DNA of 64,000 nt from Hyphococcus sp. Its GTDB lineage: Bacteria; Pseudomonadota; Alphaproteobacteria; Caulobacterales; Parvularculaceae. Positions 33,866-42,530 of this stretch are shown here, one piece after another. Under the pieces are notes generated by a model. It was not told where the DNA came from, did not search any database, and saw only the letters and a program-made list of their open reading frames with translations. Location of the stretch: NCBI GenBank assembly GCA_021776335.1, contig JAJFGB010000009.1:372001-436000 (forward strand), read 5' to 3'. Within the stretch, counting starts at the first letter, position 1. Every line of letters starts with the position of its first letter. The translations under genes and the position numbers were made by a program.

Positions 33866-36323
33866 CGTTCAATCTTTCTCTGATGTGTGTGGTCTCGTTG
33901 GTGAGGCCGGTTGAGTAAGCGACCGCGTCTTCCAGTACACGCGGAGAAAATTGCGGCGCTGATGCGAACATTTGCTGAGACATTTCGAGCATTGACGGGT
34001 CGTTCGCCAGAGCACGGTTGGCGATATCTGGCATTGACTTTGCGTCCGACATGAAAGCGGCGAGGGCAAGCCTCAAACCGTCATCAGCATTTTCTGAGGC
34101 GAGCTGCGTGTAGGCGTCAACGGTGAGTTTCCATTCCCCGGCGCGCCACGCCGCCATTGCGACTTCCTCGGTCATATTACCCTGACGCAACGCACGCCGA
34201 ACGGTGTTAATGACGGCTGTTTTGTCGCCAAGATGCTCAGCTGCGCGTGTGGCAATCGCGGCCGCTTCGGGGTCTCGACTGTTTTTTTCAACGAGCGCCA
34301 ATGCGGCTTCGTCAGCCCCGGCATTGAGGAGCGCCAACGCTCTTATGACAGTTGTTTCCGGCCGAATTCTGCTGTGGGAAGAAGCATTGATGATGCCATC
34401 CGTGATTTCCGTAAAACCAAGGTTTGCAACTTCCCGCGCCACGCTCAGGACAAGTTCGTCATCTTGTCCTGTTTTGCTTGCAACAAGGGATGTGTGCTTA
34501 AGAAACGCCTCAACCGCGAGAAAGCGCGATGTATCATCATCGCCCGCAAGCGCGTCCACGAGGATTGATTGCGCCAGGCTACGGGCGACGTTTCGTGCTC
34601 GGTCGGACTCGCTCGCCGCATTTTCAAGTAGGTCGATGCTCTCCACGATGCGTCCAGCCGAAGCCAGCGCTCTGGCGCCGGCAATAGAGGCCCGAGCGTC
34701 GCCAGCTGATTTTGGCCGTGTCGATGATTGGACGGTGAGGTCCTCAAGGAATCCTTCATAGGCGATTGTAGCGTCGCGCTCATATTGCGCTGCTAGTTCG
34801 CCAAGAGCGCGCGATTGCATAGGGCCAGGGAGCTGCGCAATGTCTACAAGCGGTTCATCAATTACGCTGGGCTCCGTTTCTGCATTTGGCAACACGGCTT
34901 CAATTAGCGCGAGCGCCTGTGTGAGTTCCGGTGCGCGCGCACGGGATGCGATTTCATGAAATCGTCGAAGCTGCGTCGTTTCTTCAAAATCGATAGCGTT
35001 TAACGCCAGGATTTCTGCAAGCGGCCCGCGCAGTGAACGCATCATGGCGTTTAGTGCATCGAACTGCTTGTCCGATAGCGGTGCAACATAGTCGTCACCG
35101 TCTTTCGCTCTAACGGCCGCGGTGAGAACTTCATATGAGGGGCCGCATTCTGCATAGCTCGTGATGATTCGAGTTGCATTTGCCTGCGACGCGCCGGCAA
35201 GCTCAGCAAGCGCTGCAGCGAGTGTCAACTCGCTATCGGTTCCGTCGCCTGTCGATAACGCCACGGCGCTCGCCTCATCGAAAAAACCAATTCGCAGATA
35301 AGCCGCGGCCAGCGCACGCGCGGCGATCAAGCGCTCCTCTCCCATTGCGTCGTCGAACTCCCCGCGAAGTGCGATGATTACTTCATAGTCGCGCGTATCC
35401 TGGGGTTGATCAGCCAACCACGCTGGATCAATACATTGGGCAACTTTTTTCGATTCTGAATCCGGCGCCTCTTCATCCGTGGTCGCTGCTTGAGATAGGG
35501 CTTTTTCGAGATCTTCGTTGTTGGCGTTGCCTCTGATCTGGACGACGCCACGCGCTCTCGCCTCAGCGAGCAGAGCGATCATGCGATCGCGGGCGGCGAT
35601 TAAGCTGTCTGACTTTGGTTCGGATGTATCGTCCGACCCATTATTTTCGGTGGTGCTGGCCGCCGGTTCTCTGACTACAATGTGCGTTTCTGGCGCTACT
35701 TTGGTCGGTGCAGTAGCGGTCGCTGCTTCTCTGACCACAATGTGCGTTTCAGGTGGGGCGTTGATTGGTGCGGCATTGGCCGCGGCTTCTTTGAGTACAC
35801 TGTGCGTTTCACCAGAGGAGCTGGCTCGTGCTGTATTGCCCACAGTTTTTGTCGTCGCAACGTGCGTTTCGGGCGAGGCGTTAGCGCCTGGTGTTGCCTC
35901 TCTGGTTTGAGCAATCTCAATACGCGGTTGCGGTGAGGCGCCAGCTCTTGAGCTATTGTTGAATATGTCAATAACAATAGCCTTGCTGAAACTTTGCGCC
36001 GCTTGTACGGCGCAATCGCAGGCTAGCGTCATGGTCAGGACGCGCTCTTCCCCCCGAGTGTTTAGATGTGCGGAAAGCACCCTATGAGCCTTACGCTTTT
36101 CCGTCAGATCGGAAAGATCAAAGTCGGGTGTTTCGCTTGGGAATGTGATCTCAACAACACGGCCTGATGTCGAGATGCTCCATTGCTTTTCCATATCCGG
36201 GATAACGATACGAGAATAATCACTGTGTTCGCCTGCACGCAATTTTATGGCGCCCTCGGCGCTCGCCACACTTGCGGCGCTGACGCTGATCAGGATCGAC
36301 ATGAGAGCAAGTAAGGCCTTCAT
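33858..36323 (-). CDS. Large secreted motA-linked protein with AMIN-like N-terminus and 20-residue repeats, unrecognised
   Basis: An 821-residue protein encoded directly after motA (start at the motA stop) and coupled to flgF. It has a signal peptide (MKALLALMSILISVSAASVA). Residues about 25-125 look like an AMIN-type beta domain (IKLRAGEHSDYSRIVIP, VVEITFPSETPDFDLSDL, VIDIFNN), a fold that often binds cell wall. Residues about 132-231 are five tandem 20-residue repeats of the form ETHIVVREAATATAPTKVAP. The remaining 580 residues are Ala/Glu-rich helices with TPR-like spacing. I do not recognise a named family. The rhizobial periplasmic MotC is a functional parallel by context only, without visible similarity. 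Confidence 0.75.
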   Translation of the reverse strand: MKALLALMSILISVSAASVASAEGAIKLRAGEHSDYSRIVIPDMEKQWSISTSGRVVEITFPSETPDFDLSDLTEKRKAHRVLSAHLNTRGEERVLTMTLACDCAVQAAQSFSKAIVIDIFNNSSRAGASPQPRIEIAQTREATPGANASPETHVATTKTVGNTARASSSGETHSVLKEAAANAAPINAPPETHIVVREAATATAPTKVAPETHIVVREPAASTTENNGSDDTSEPKSDSLIAARDRMIALLAEARARGVVQIRGNANNEDLEKALSQAATTDEEAPDSESKKVAQCIDPAWLADQPQDTRDYEVIIALRGEFDDAMGEERLIAARALAAAYLRIGFFDEASAVALSTGDGTDSELTLAAALAELAGASQANATRIITSYAECGPSYEVLTAAVRAKDGDDYVAPLSDKQFDALNAMMRSLRGPLAEILALNAIDFEETTQLRRFHEIASRARAPELTQALALIEAVLPNAETEPSVIDEPLVDIAQLPGPMQSRALGELAAQYERDATIAYEGFLEDLTVQSSTRPKSAGDARASIAGARALASAGRIVESIDLLENAASESDRARNVARSLAQSILVDALAGDDDTSRFLAVEAFLKHTSLVASKTGQDDELVLSVAREVANLGFTEITDGIINASSHSRIRPETTVIRALALLNAGADEAALALVEKNSRDPEAAAIATRAAEHLGDKTAVINTVRRALRQGNMTEEVAMAAWRAGEWKLTVDAYTQLASENADDGLRLALAAFMSDAKSMPDIANRALANDPSMLEMSQQMFASAPQFSPRVLEDAVAYSTGLTNETTHIRERLNDE
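35631..35930 (-). repeat. Coding tandem repeat, exact 60-bp period, five copies
   Basis: The codons for Glu-Thr-His recur at positions ending 35870, 35810, 35750 and 35690 (residues 152, 172, 192, 212), with a fifth, degenerate unit at 35921-35930. The two middle-to-late units share ETHIVVRE exactly; the outer ones have drifted. The protein sequence is Pro/Ala/Thr-rich and looks like a flexible spacer. Confidence 0.93.
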
Positions 36324-37192
36324 TATGCGGCCTCCTTCTTCAACGCCTTAAGTGCTTCATCGACGTCAGAAAAGCTGGGTCGCGTACCGCCCGGAAGGTT
36401 GCGACGGGCAACTTCAATACACATTTGCGGCGTATGGAGGTGCAGGCTCGCGACAATAGACTCGCGAATGAGGGCGTAGAAATTTTTCTCCGCCTCACGC
36501 ACCCCGATTACTTTGTTCGCCAATGGACCAACGAGGCAATAGGCGAAAAATACACCGAGAAACGTTCCAACCAGTGCGCCGCCAATCATTTGCCCGAGAA
36601 CCTCGGGTGGCTTGTCAATTGACGCCATGGTTTTGATAATGCCAAGAACAGCAGCAACAATGCCCAACGCCGGCAAAGCATCAGCCATGCCCTGTAACGC
36701 ATGCGCGCTGTGAAGCTTTTCCTCGTGCAGGCCGTCCAGTTGTTTCTCAAAGAGATCCTCGACCTGATGCGGGTCGTCGAAATTCATCAGGATGGATCGG
36801 ATTGTGTCACAAATGAGTTCACACGCTTCGTGGTCGGATGTAATCTTCGGATACCGACTAAAAATTGTAGATTCTGTTGGGTCTTCGATATGCGCTTCAG
36901 CAGCAACCGGACTGTCTTTTGCCAGGCGCAAAAGTTCAAACATCAGGCAAAGCAGATCCTGATAATCGCTCTTCTTCCACTTTGGTCCTGTGATGGCGGC
37001 CACCAGGTCACCGGCCGCTTGTTTAACGACGTGGAGATCATTGCCCATCACGAATGCGCCGACTGCGGAGCCCATGATGATCATGATCTCATACGGCGCA
37101 GCATGGGTAATGATTTCCATCTTGCCGCCGGCCATGACGTACCCGCCAAAGACCATGAGGACAATAAAAACAAGACCGATAATACTAAACAT
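36323..37192 (-). CDS. motA: Stator protein MotA
   Basis: MotA forms the pentamer of the proton-driven stator. The 289-residue protein has four membrane segments (about 1-20, 33-50, 170-190, 203-225), the GMADALPALGIVAAVLGIIKTM block and the GGALVGTFLGVFFAYCLVGPLANK block that are diagnostic. The long cytoplasmic loop contains the charged residues that contact FliG. It is encoded in the fliL2-to-fliL1 operon, while motB is about 12 kb away, so the stator pair is split. Confidence 0.96.
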   Translation of the reverse strand: MFSIIGLVFIVLMVFGGYVMAGGKMEIITHAAPYEIMIIMGSAVGAFVMGNDLHVVKQAAGDLVAAITGPKWKKSDYQDLLCLMFELLRLAKDSPVAAEAHIEDPTESTIFSRYPKITSDHEACELICDTIRSILMNFDDPHQVEDLFEKQLDGLHEEKLHSAHALQGMADALPALGIVAAVLGIIKTMASIDKPPEVLGQMIGGALVGTFLGVFFAYCLVGPLANKVIGVREAEKNFYALIRESIVASLHLHTPQMCIEVARRNLPGGTRPSFSDVDEALKALKKEAA

Positions 37193-37278
37193 ACTGATTA
37201 ATCAAACTGGTTAAGTGGTTAATGGGCTAGTTGTGCTACGCTGCAAGGGCGGTGTGATAATTGTTGATCTCTTTGTCG

Positions 37279-37821
37279 TTAGGGGCTTTGTGTGCGGTTC
37301 GCGAGGATGACGCTAATCAAGTAAGCGCGCTTTGAATCAATCGACGCAACGATTTGTGCAGCCTGTTCGCTGTTCATTGACGCCAAAAGACCCGCAGCAA
37401 ATTCGGGGTCCATTTCGTTGATGATTTCACTTGCCTGGGCAGGCTTCATGCCTTCGTAGATGGCCGCAAGCTTGGCGATATCGGCGTCGCGGGCGGATTG
37501 GTGCGTCTCGATATTCGCCTTCAATTTCATGTTGGCTTCTTCAAGTTCAGTCAGCCGCTTTTCGATTTGCCGCTCATAAGCTTTCAGCTCGGACGAGCGA
37601 TCGGCGATATATGTCTCTCGATCATCTAGCGCTGCTATCCGATCTTTTACGGATGCGGCGAGAGCGCCATCGACGCAGGTAAAATTAGCGCTGTCATTTT
37701 CGTGCGTCACGGGCGCGGGATCGGGCATGCCTGCAGTGACGTCGGACGCCAATACAGCAACCCGTCCCACAAAAGAGACGGAAAAGATGATGGCAAGAAC
37801 AAGGAGGGCTCTAGTCTTCAT
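37279..37821 (-). CDS. MotE-like periplasmic coiled-coil protein
   Basis: A 180-residue secreted protein (signal MKTRALLVLAIIFSVSFVGR). A coiled coil spans about 65-115 (DRSSELKAYERQIEKRLTELEEANMKLKANIE), and the C-terminal region (ADIAKLAAIYEGMKPAQASEIINEMDPEFAAGLLASM) is the MgtE-N-like domain of MotE-type proteins, known in rhizobia as a chaperone for the periplasmic motor protein MotC. It starts 3 bases after the DUF6468 gene stop and precedes motA. Presence of a MotE-like protein supports a MotC-like partner nearby, perhaps the 821-residue protein. Confidence 0.78.
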   Translation of the reverse strand: MKTRALLVLAIIFSVSFVGRVAVLASDVTAGMPDPAPVTHENDSANFTCVDGALAASVKDRIAALDDRETYIADRSSELKAYERQIEKRLTELEEANMKLKANIETHQSARDADIAKLAAIYEGMKPAQASEIINEMDPEFAAGLLASMNSEQAAQIVASIDSKRAYLISVILANRTQSP

Positions 37822-37824
37822 GGT

Positions 37825-38475
37825 TCACCCAGCCGCCGCCGCTTTTTCGTCGAGATCAATCTTCAGTTCACTTTCCCCTGCTGACGACGCGTCCGACTCG
37901 GAGTCGGGGGGCGTGATGTCTTCGACGTAAATAATTTCGCCTGACGGTTCTTCCGCCGCTGCCGGGACTGCTTCGGGGGGCGCTTCAGGTTCTGCATCTG
38001 ACGTTGTTTCGGGTAGTGGTTCAGGCGCTGTTTCTGCTTCTGGCGCTGTTCCGTTTTCCCCGTTTAACAGCTCATTGAGCTCAAAAATCCGCTGTGAGAT
38101 TTCAGACTGAACAGCGCGTGCATCGGAAAGGCTGTCTTCAATATCCAGCGATGCGCCGGCGGCTGCCGTTACGATGTTTTCGCGGGCAACCTCTCCAAGC
38201 TTTCCCAGCGCATCGATCATTTCCGTTACTTTTGGCACGATCACGCGTACTTCCTCAATCAGCGGCGTCAACTCCGCGACGCTTTGATTGCTGCTCTCCT
38301 TTGCGAGAACAACGGTTGAGTGCGCTTGGTCAACTGTTTGCGACATTGACGCGATCGTGGCGCCTAGGCCTTTTTCGGTATCTTTTAGTTTTTCGAGCTT
38401 TCGGCTCAATACCACACAATAGAAAACCGCTGCGCCAGAGGCGGCAAGCAGAATAAAGTCGATAATCAGTTCCAT
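37825..38475 (-). CDS. DUF6468-type membrane-anchored flagellar-operon protein
   Basis: A 216-residue protein with one N-terminal membrane helix (ELIIDFILLAASGAAVFYCVVL), a helical region (EKGLGATIASMSQTVDQAHSTVVLAKES to MIDALGKLGEVAREN) and an acidic Pro/Glu/Ala-rich tail from about residue 140. This matches the DUF6468 proteins seen beside fliL and motE in alphaproteobacterial clusters. Function is unknown. It lies between fliL2 and the motE-like gene with gaps of 10 and 3 bases. Confidence 0.7.
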   Translation of the reverse strand: MELIIDFILLAASGAAVFYCVVLSRKLEKLKDTEKGLGATIASMSQTVDQAHSTVVLAKESSNQSVAELTPLIEEVRVIVPKVTEMIDALGKLGEVARENIVTAAAGASLDIEDSLSDARAVQSEISQRIFELNELLNGENGTAPEAETAPEPLPETTSDAEPEAPPEAVPAAAEEPSGEIIYVEDITPPDSESDASSAGESELKIDLDEKAAAAG

Positions 38476-38485
38476 TTTGATTCCC

Positions 38486-39109
38486 TCATGTGAGAATAAA
38501 TTCAGTAATCAGAACATTGTCGACCGTGACATCAGGAGCGATTGCGTGAATGCGTCGTCGAATTTGGGTTCTCAACCTTCCCATCGCCGCCGGATTTTCA
38601 AACGCTTCACGATCAACGGATCGCAGATAGGTATTCAAAATATCGCGGACGTGAAAAATGCGCGCCAGTAACGCGCCCGCTTCTTCGATCGACGTTTCAA
38701 GGACGAGCGAAATGCGTAGATGTTTCGTGTTTGCAATCGGGCGAATAGAAATAACCAGCGGGTCCAGCACAAAATAGGCGGTCTCGCCGTATATTTTTAG
38801 CTCGCCGCCATCAAAAGTGTGTGGCTCCAGCTTACCGGTTTTACTCTTTTTTCCGCCATGTCCGCCGCCATGGTCGCCGCTGGCCTTGCTGTCCGACGCA
38901 TGAGAAGTTGACTCACCGGATTCGTTTTCAGCGTGTTGTGATGCAGAGGACGGCGCCGGCGCAAGCACATAGGCTGCCCCCGCGGCAACGCCCGCGGCAA
39001 CGACAGAAGCGATACCAACGACGATCATATTACTGCCTTTGGATTTTTCATCCGCGCCAGCTTCTTCGTCAGCATCTTCTTCTATGCTTATTTCGATTGG
39101 GATCGCCAA
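38486..39109 (-). CDS. fliL: FliL-family basal body protein, second paralogue
   Basis: Stator-associated FliL, about 207 residues. The start is uncertain: TTG 39109 gives a short acidic cytoplasmic tail followed by a membrane helix at about 28-51 (NMIVVGIASVVAAGVAAGAAY), as expected; the frame stays open up to 39214. The periplasmic part has a His/Gly/Lys-rich linker (HGGGHGGKKSK, about 80-90) and a FliL domain (YFVLDPLVISIRPIANTKHLRISLVLE, then RTQIRRRIHAIAPD). First gene of the operon, divergent from fliF. The linker resembles that of the other FliL, suggesting duplication or parallel selection. Confidence 0.85.
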   Translation of the reverse strand: MAIPIEISIEEDADEEAGADEKSKGSNMIVVGIASVVAAGVAAGAAYVLAPAPSSASQHAENESGESTSHASDSKASGDHGGGHGGKKSKTGKLEPHTFDGGELKIYGETAYFVLDPLVISIRPIANTKHLRISLVLETSIEEAGALLARIFHVRDILNTYLRSVDREAFENPAAMGRLRTQIRRRIHAIAPDVTVDNVLITEFILT

Positions 39110-39241
39110 GTGATTACCGTAGGTTGCATCAGCGCACCCTATACAACCAATCGTAAACCTTAAATTAATGATGTCCTGAGAAATTAACCATGAATGGGAG
39201 GGGCGTCGCACCATCCATAACGCTGATTTGTAGGGTTAATA

Positions 39242-40801
39242 ATGTCTAAACTTGCAGCTACTTGGAGCCATTGGTCGATACAGCAAAAAGCGGTCTTGGC
39301 GGGCGTCTTACTCGCAACGTTTGCGTGTTTTGGAACGCTGATGTCAGCAGTCTCAACACCGCCGATGGCCATGCTTTACGGCGGCCTTGATCCTGCTGCA
39401 GCGGGCGATGTTTTGAATGCGCTTGAGGCTATGGATATACGCGCTGAAGCACGCGGTGACGCCATATATGTGCCGGACACAAAACGCGATTCAGTGCGCA
39501 TGGCGCTTGCCCGACAGGGACTGCCGCAACAGGGTCAGCCCGGCTTTGAATTACTTGAAGAATTGAACGGCTTTGCAACTACTGCGGAAATGTTTGACGC
39601 TGCTTATTGGCGCGCCAAAGAAGGCGAGTTGGCCAGAACGATTTTATCAACACCCGGCGTAGGGTCGGCGCGTGTTCATCTGGCGGTGCCGAAAACATCA
39701 TCTTTTTCCCGCCAGCGACGCATGCCGACCGCCTCTGTTACGGTCACCATGAAACGCGGCAGGCTTGATTTACAGCATGCAACGGCAATGCGATATCTGA
39801 TTGCTTTGGCCGTACCCGATCTCGAACCAGAGCAGGTCGCGGTGCTCGATTCCGGTTATGGTGTTGTTCTGCGACCCGGCGCTGAAAGGCCCATGGCCGC
39901 ATATACTGGCGATGAAGGGCAACGGGCGCGCGGTATGGAGGGGAATTTACGCGACCTTTTAGAGGCGCGTGTTGGTCCGGGCAATGCACGTATTACTGTG
40001 GCGCTTAAGATTGATCGCGAACGGGAAACAATTTCCGAGCGCGTTCTCGACCCGAATAGCCGCGTGATGATGGGCCGTGAAACGACTGATGTTCAACAAA
40101 GTGACAGCGGCGGAAGCGGTACGGTAACAGTCGCCAGCAATCTGCCGGAAGGTGACGTTGGCGGCGGGCAGTCGTCGTCAAGCTCGTCACGATCTGAAAC
40201 AAATGAGACAACCCGGTTCGATATCTCCGAGGTAAATCGGCAAACAGAAAAGCTGCCTGGCGCCATCACACGCATAAATGTTGCTGTACTCATTAATGAG
40301 CCGACGCCAGAGCTAGCGCCAGAGGGCGAGGAAGCGGCGCCGGTCGAACCTCGTTCCCAGGAGGAGCTCGATTCTATTGCGGAACTCGTCAAGGCATCAA
40401 TAGGGTTTGAAGAGGCGCGAGGCGACATCGTTACCGTTAAAGCCATGCCGTTTCATGAAATCGTGTCGGATGGGCCGTTTATCGAGCCAGGCGGCATTAT
40501 GGATTATCTCAAAAGCAACGTTATCGCGATCCTGCAAGTTTTGGTTCCGGCGATTGTCGTTCTGATGTTGGCGATGTTTGTATTACGCCCGGTCTTGATG
40601 CAGTCGGCGCCGGACGCTGCGGCTGCGCCGCCGCCGCCAGCTTTGCCTGAGGTGCAGATGAATACGGCGCAGATCAATAGCCCGCAGGCCGGCCAAATAC
40701 AGTCGCCGGTGGAAGAGTTAAGGCAATTGGCATCGGCCGATAAGGACGCAGCGACAACGGTTCTGAAATCCTGGCTCGGCGATATTGAAGAGGCTGCGTG
40801 A
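39242..40801 (+). CDS. fliF: Flagellar MS-ring protein FliF
   Basis: FliF builds the MS ring, the first basal body structure. The 519 residues have an N-terminal membrane helix (AVLAGVLLATFACFGTLM), the ring-building motifs (MLYGGLDPAAAGDVLNALEAMDI, GFELLEELNGFATTAEMFDAAYWRAKEGELARTI, VHLAVPKTSSFSRQRRMPTASVTV), a C-terminal membrane helix near 425-450 and a cytoplasmic tail ending in VLKSWLGDIEEAA that binds FliG. Its stop overlaps the next start. Divergent from fliL2 across about 130 bases. Confidence 0.97.
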   Translation: MSKLAATWSHWSIQQKAVLAGVLLATFACFGTLMSAVSTPPMAMLYGGLDPAAAGDVLNALEAMDIRAEARGDAIYVPDTKRDSVRMALARQGLPQQGQPGFELLEELNGFATTAEMFDAAYWRAKEGELARTILSTPGVGSARVHLAVPKTSSFSRQRRMPTASVTVTMKRGRLDLQHATAMRYLIALAVPDLEPEQVAVLDSGYGVVLRPGAERPMAAYTGDEGQRARGMEGNLRDLLEARVGPGNARITVALKIDRERETISERVLDPNSRVMMGRETTDVQQSDSGGSGTVTVASNLPEGDVGGGQSSSSSSRSETNETTRFDISEVNRQTEKLPGAITRINVAVLINEPTPELAPEGEEAAPVEPRSQEELDSIAELVKASIGFEEARGDIVTVKAMPFHEIVSDGPFIEPGGIMDYLKSNVIAILQVLVPAIVVLMLAMFVLRPVLMQSAPDAAAAPPPPALPEVQMNTAQINSPQAGQIQSPVEELRQLASADKDAATTVLKSWLGDIEEAA

Positions 40802-41403
40802 TGGAAGACATCGCGCAGTTAAAGCCGGAGGGTGCGCAGGAATATGGCGAAGTTTTGGAAATACCTGTGCTTTCCGTAAATCGCGGCGCCCCGCTTATCA
40901 ACGTCAAAGCTGTCGATAAGATGGGTGAGCCCTACCAGGCTGGGTTTGCGGCTGGCGCTGCAGAGTGCGCTGAACAGCTCGAGGCGGAAAAATCACGCCT
41001 TGCAGCCTTGGGCGCGGATCTAAAAATTGCATTGCGTGGTATTGACGAGCGTTGCCGAAATGAATGCGCAGGATTGATAGAGCAATTATTTGCGGCGCTC
41101 GCGCCGACGATTGCGCGTGGCTCTGTTCACGCGGAGATTCGAGCGATTGTTCATAAATATGCTGTCGAAAAAAAACAGCCAATAACGATCCGGGTTCACC
41201 CGTCCCTCGCTGAAGAGCTTTCGATGGGGGATGCTGAAGATGTCAGCGATGCAGCGAGAATTTCGATCGAGTCCGATGAACAGCTTAATCCAAACGCCGT
41301 TGAAATCAGCTGGGCCGATGGTGGCATGTTCTATGACCCGGACTCATTGATCAACGATATTTCGAACGTCTTTGCCGACAAAGATACATCAAACGAGGAG
41401 TAA
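40801..41403 (+). CDS. fliH: FliH-like flagellar assembly protein
   Basis: A 200-residue soluble protein at the position of fliH, between fliF and fliN. ATG 40801 overlaps the fliF stop (TGATG). It has a variable N-terminal part, a helical region (FAAGAAECAEQLEAEKSRLAALGADLKIALRG) and a FliH/YscL-like C-terminal domain (PITIRVHPSLAEELSM, ISIESDEQLNPNAVEISWADGG). FliH anchors FliI to the C ring. Similarity is weak by eye, as usual for alphaproteobacterial FliH, but position and pattern agree. Confidence 0.8.
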   Translation: MEDIAQLKPEGAQEYGEVLEIPVLSVNRGAPLINVKAVDKMGEPYQAGFAAGAAECAEQLEAEKSRLAALGADLKIALRGIDERCRNECAGLIEQLFAALAPTIARGSVHAEIRAIVHKYAVEKKQPITIRVHPSLAEELSMGDAEDVSDAARISIESDEQLNPNAVEISWADGGMFYDPDSLINDISNVFADKDTSNEE

Positions 41404-41406
41404 GGG

Positions 41407-41757
41407 ATGACGGATCAGGACATGCCGGCAGCATCTGCAGATGTGGATAACGATTTGGACTTGGCGGCGGATGACCAAACTGGCGCCGTGGACAGTGGGC
41501 CTACTGACATCCGCAATCGCAATATTTTGAATCTACCGGTGCAGATCGTTGTTTCGGTAGGCAAAGCGCGAATGACGGTTCAGGAATTAATGAATCTGAC
41601 GCCGGAATCGGTTGTTGAACTCGATGCAAAAATTGATGATCCGGCGGAAATTTTTGTCGGCGATCGATTGATTGCGCGCGGTGAGTTGGTCAATGCAGAA
41701 GGAAATGATGCAGCGATCGGCATTCGCCTTGTTCAAATTTGTGATTCTGTTGCGTAA
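41407..41757 (+). CDS. fliN: Flagellar motor switch protein FliN
   Basis: FliN forms the base of the C ring and docks FliH. The 116 residues have an acidic N-terminal extension and a SpoA domain: ILNLPVQIVVSVGKARMTVQELMNLTPESVVELDAKIDDPAEIFVGDRLIARGELV. It follows fliH by 3 bases and precedes fliP by 14. The family call is firm. Confidence 0.94.
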   Translation: MTDQDMPAASADVDNDLDLAADDQTGAVDSGPTDIRNRNILNLPVQIVVSVGKARMTVQELMNLTPESVVELDAKIDDPAEIFVGDRLIARGELVNAEGNDAAIGIRLVQICDSVA

Positions 41758-41771
41758 GAGGCAGGAGCAAA

Positions 41772-42530
41772 ATGATGCACCGTATTAGTGCGATAATTCT
41801 GAGCGTCCTACTGGTCACCATAATTGCATCGGGTTCCGCTGCGGCGCAGGGCTTGACTGCGCCAGGCGATGGCGCGTTGGGCGCTGAGCTTGCGACCGGC
41901 GGTCTCACTGAGCGCATAATTCAGATTTTTCTTCTTGTCACTGTTCTTAGCCTCGCGCCCGGCGTTGCGATGATGGTCACCTGTCTTCCATTCATCCTCA
42001 TCGTTTTTTCGATCTTGCGGCAAGGAATCGGTTTGCAGCAAGCGCCGCCAAACATGCTCATTGTTAGCATCGCTCTGTTCCTGACCTATTTTGTCATGGA
42101 ACCGGTATTCAAGGATGCGTGGGCCTCAGGCGTTCAACCATTGTTAGAGCAGGAAATCTCTGAGACAGAGGCGTTCGAGAAAACGATGGCGCCGTTTAAG
42201 ATATTCATGCAGGCGCGTGTCGACAGTGATGCGTTATTGACACTCAATGAATCGCGATTCCAGGGTGTCGAGCTCGATTTGGCGGCGCCGCCGCTGTCGC
42301 TGCTCGTGCCGGCTTTTGTGCTTTCGGAAATTCAGCGCGCCTTTATGATTGGTTTTGTGGTTATCCTGCCGTTTTTGGTTATCGATCTCTTGGTTGCGTC
42401 TATATTGATGGCCATGGGGATGATGATGGTGCCGCCAGCAATTGTATCGCTGCCATTTAAGGTCGCCTTTATTGTCTTGACCAATGGTTGGGTCGCAATT
42501 TCCGGCGCTCTGATCAGAGGGTATGCGTGA
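41772..42530 (+). CDS. fliP: Flagellar export gate protein FliP
   Basis: FliP is the pentameric core of the export gate. The 252-residue precursor has a signal peptide (ISAIILSVLLVTIIASGSAAA), then the family blocks IFLLVTVLSLAPGVAMMVTCLPFILIVFSILRQGIG, FLTYFVMEPVF, and LVPAFVLSEIQRAFMIGFVVILPFLVIDLLVASILMAMGMMMVPP. FliO, which usually precedes fliP, is not seen. The stop overlaps the fliG start. Confidence 0.97.
   Translation: MMHRISAIILSVLLVTIIASGSAAAQGLTAPGDGALGAELATGGLTERIIQIFLLVTVLSLAPGVAMMVTCLPFILIVFSILRQGIGLQQAPPNMLIVSIALFLTYFVMEPVFKDAWASGVQPLLEQEISETEAFEKTMAPFKIFMQARVDSDALLTLNESRFQGVELDLAAPPLSLLVPAFVLSEIQRAFMIGFVVILPFLVIDLLVASILMAMGMMMVPPAIVSLPFKVAFIVLTNGWVAISGALIRGYA

Noticed and set aside
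35631-35930. CRISPR array
   Set aside because: Regular 60-bp spacing, but the units are in-frame coding repeats without invariant repeat and unique spacer structure, and there are no cas genes.
39110-39241. Sigma-54 promoter pair between fliL2 and fliF
   Set aside because: GG-N10-GC matches exist on both strands by chance level; flanking bases deviate from TGGCAC and TTGCA.
42488-42529. Longer fliG start inside fliP
   Set aside because: ATG 42530 overlapping the fliP stop matches the family start and the TGATG coupling seen in neighbours.
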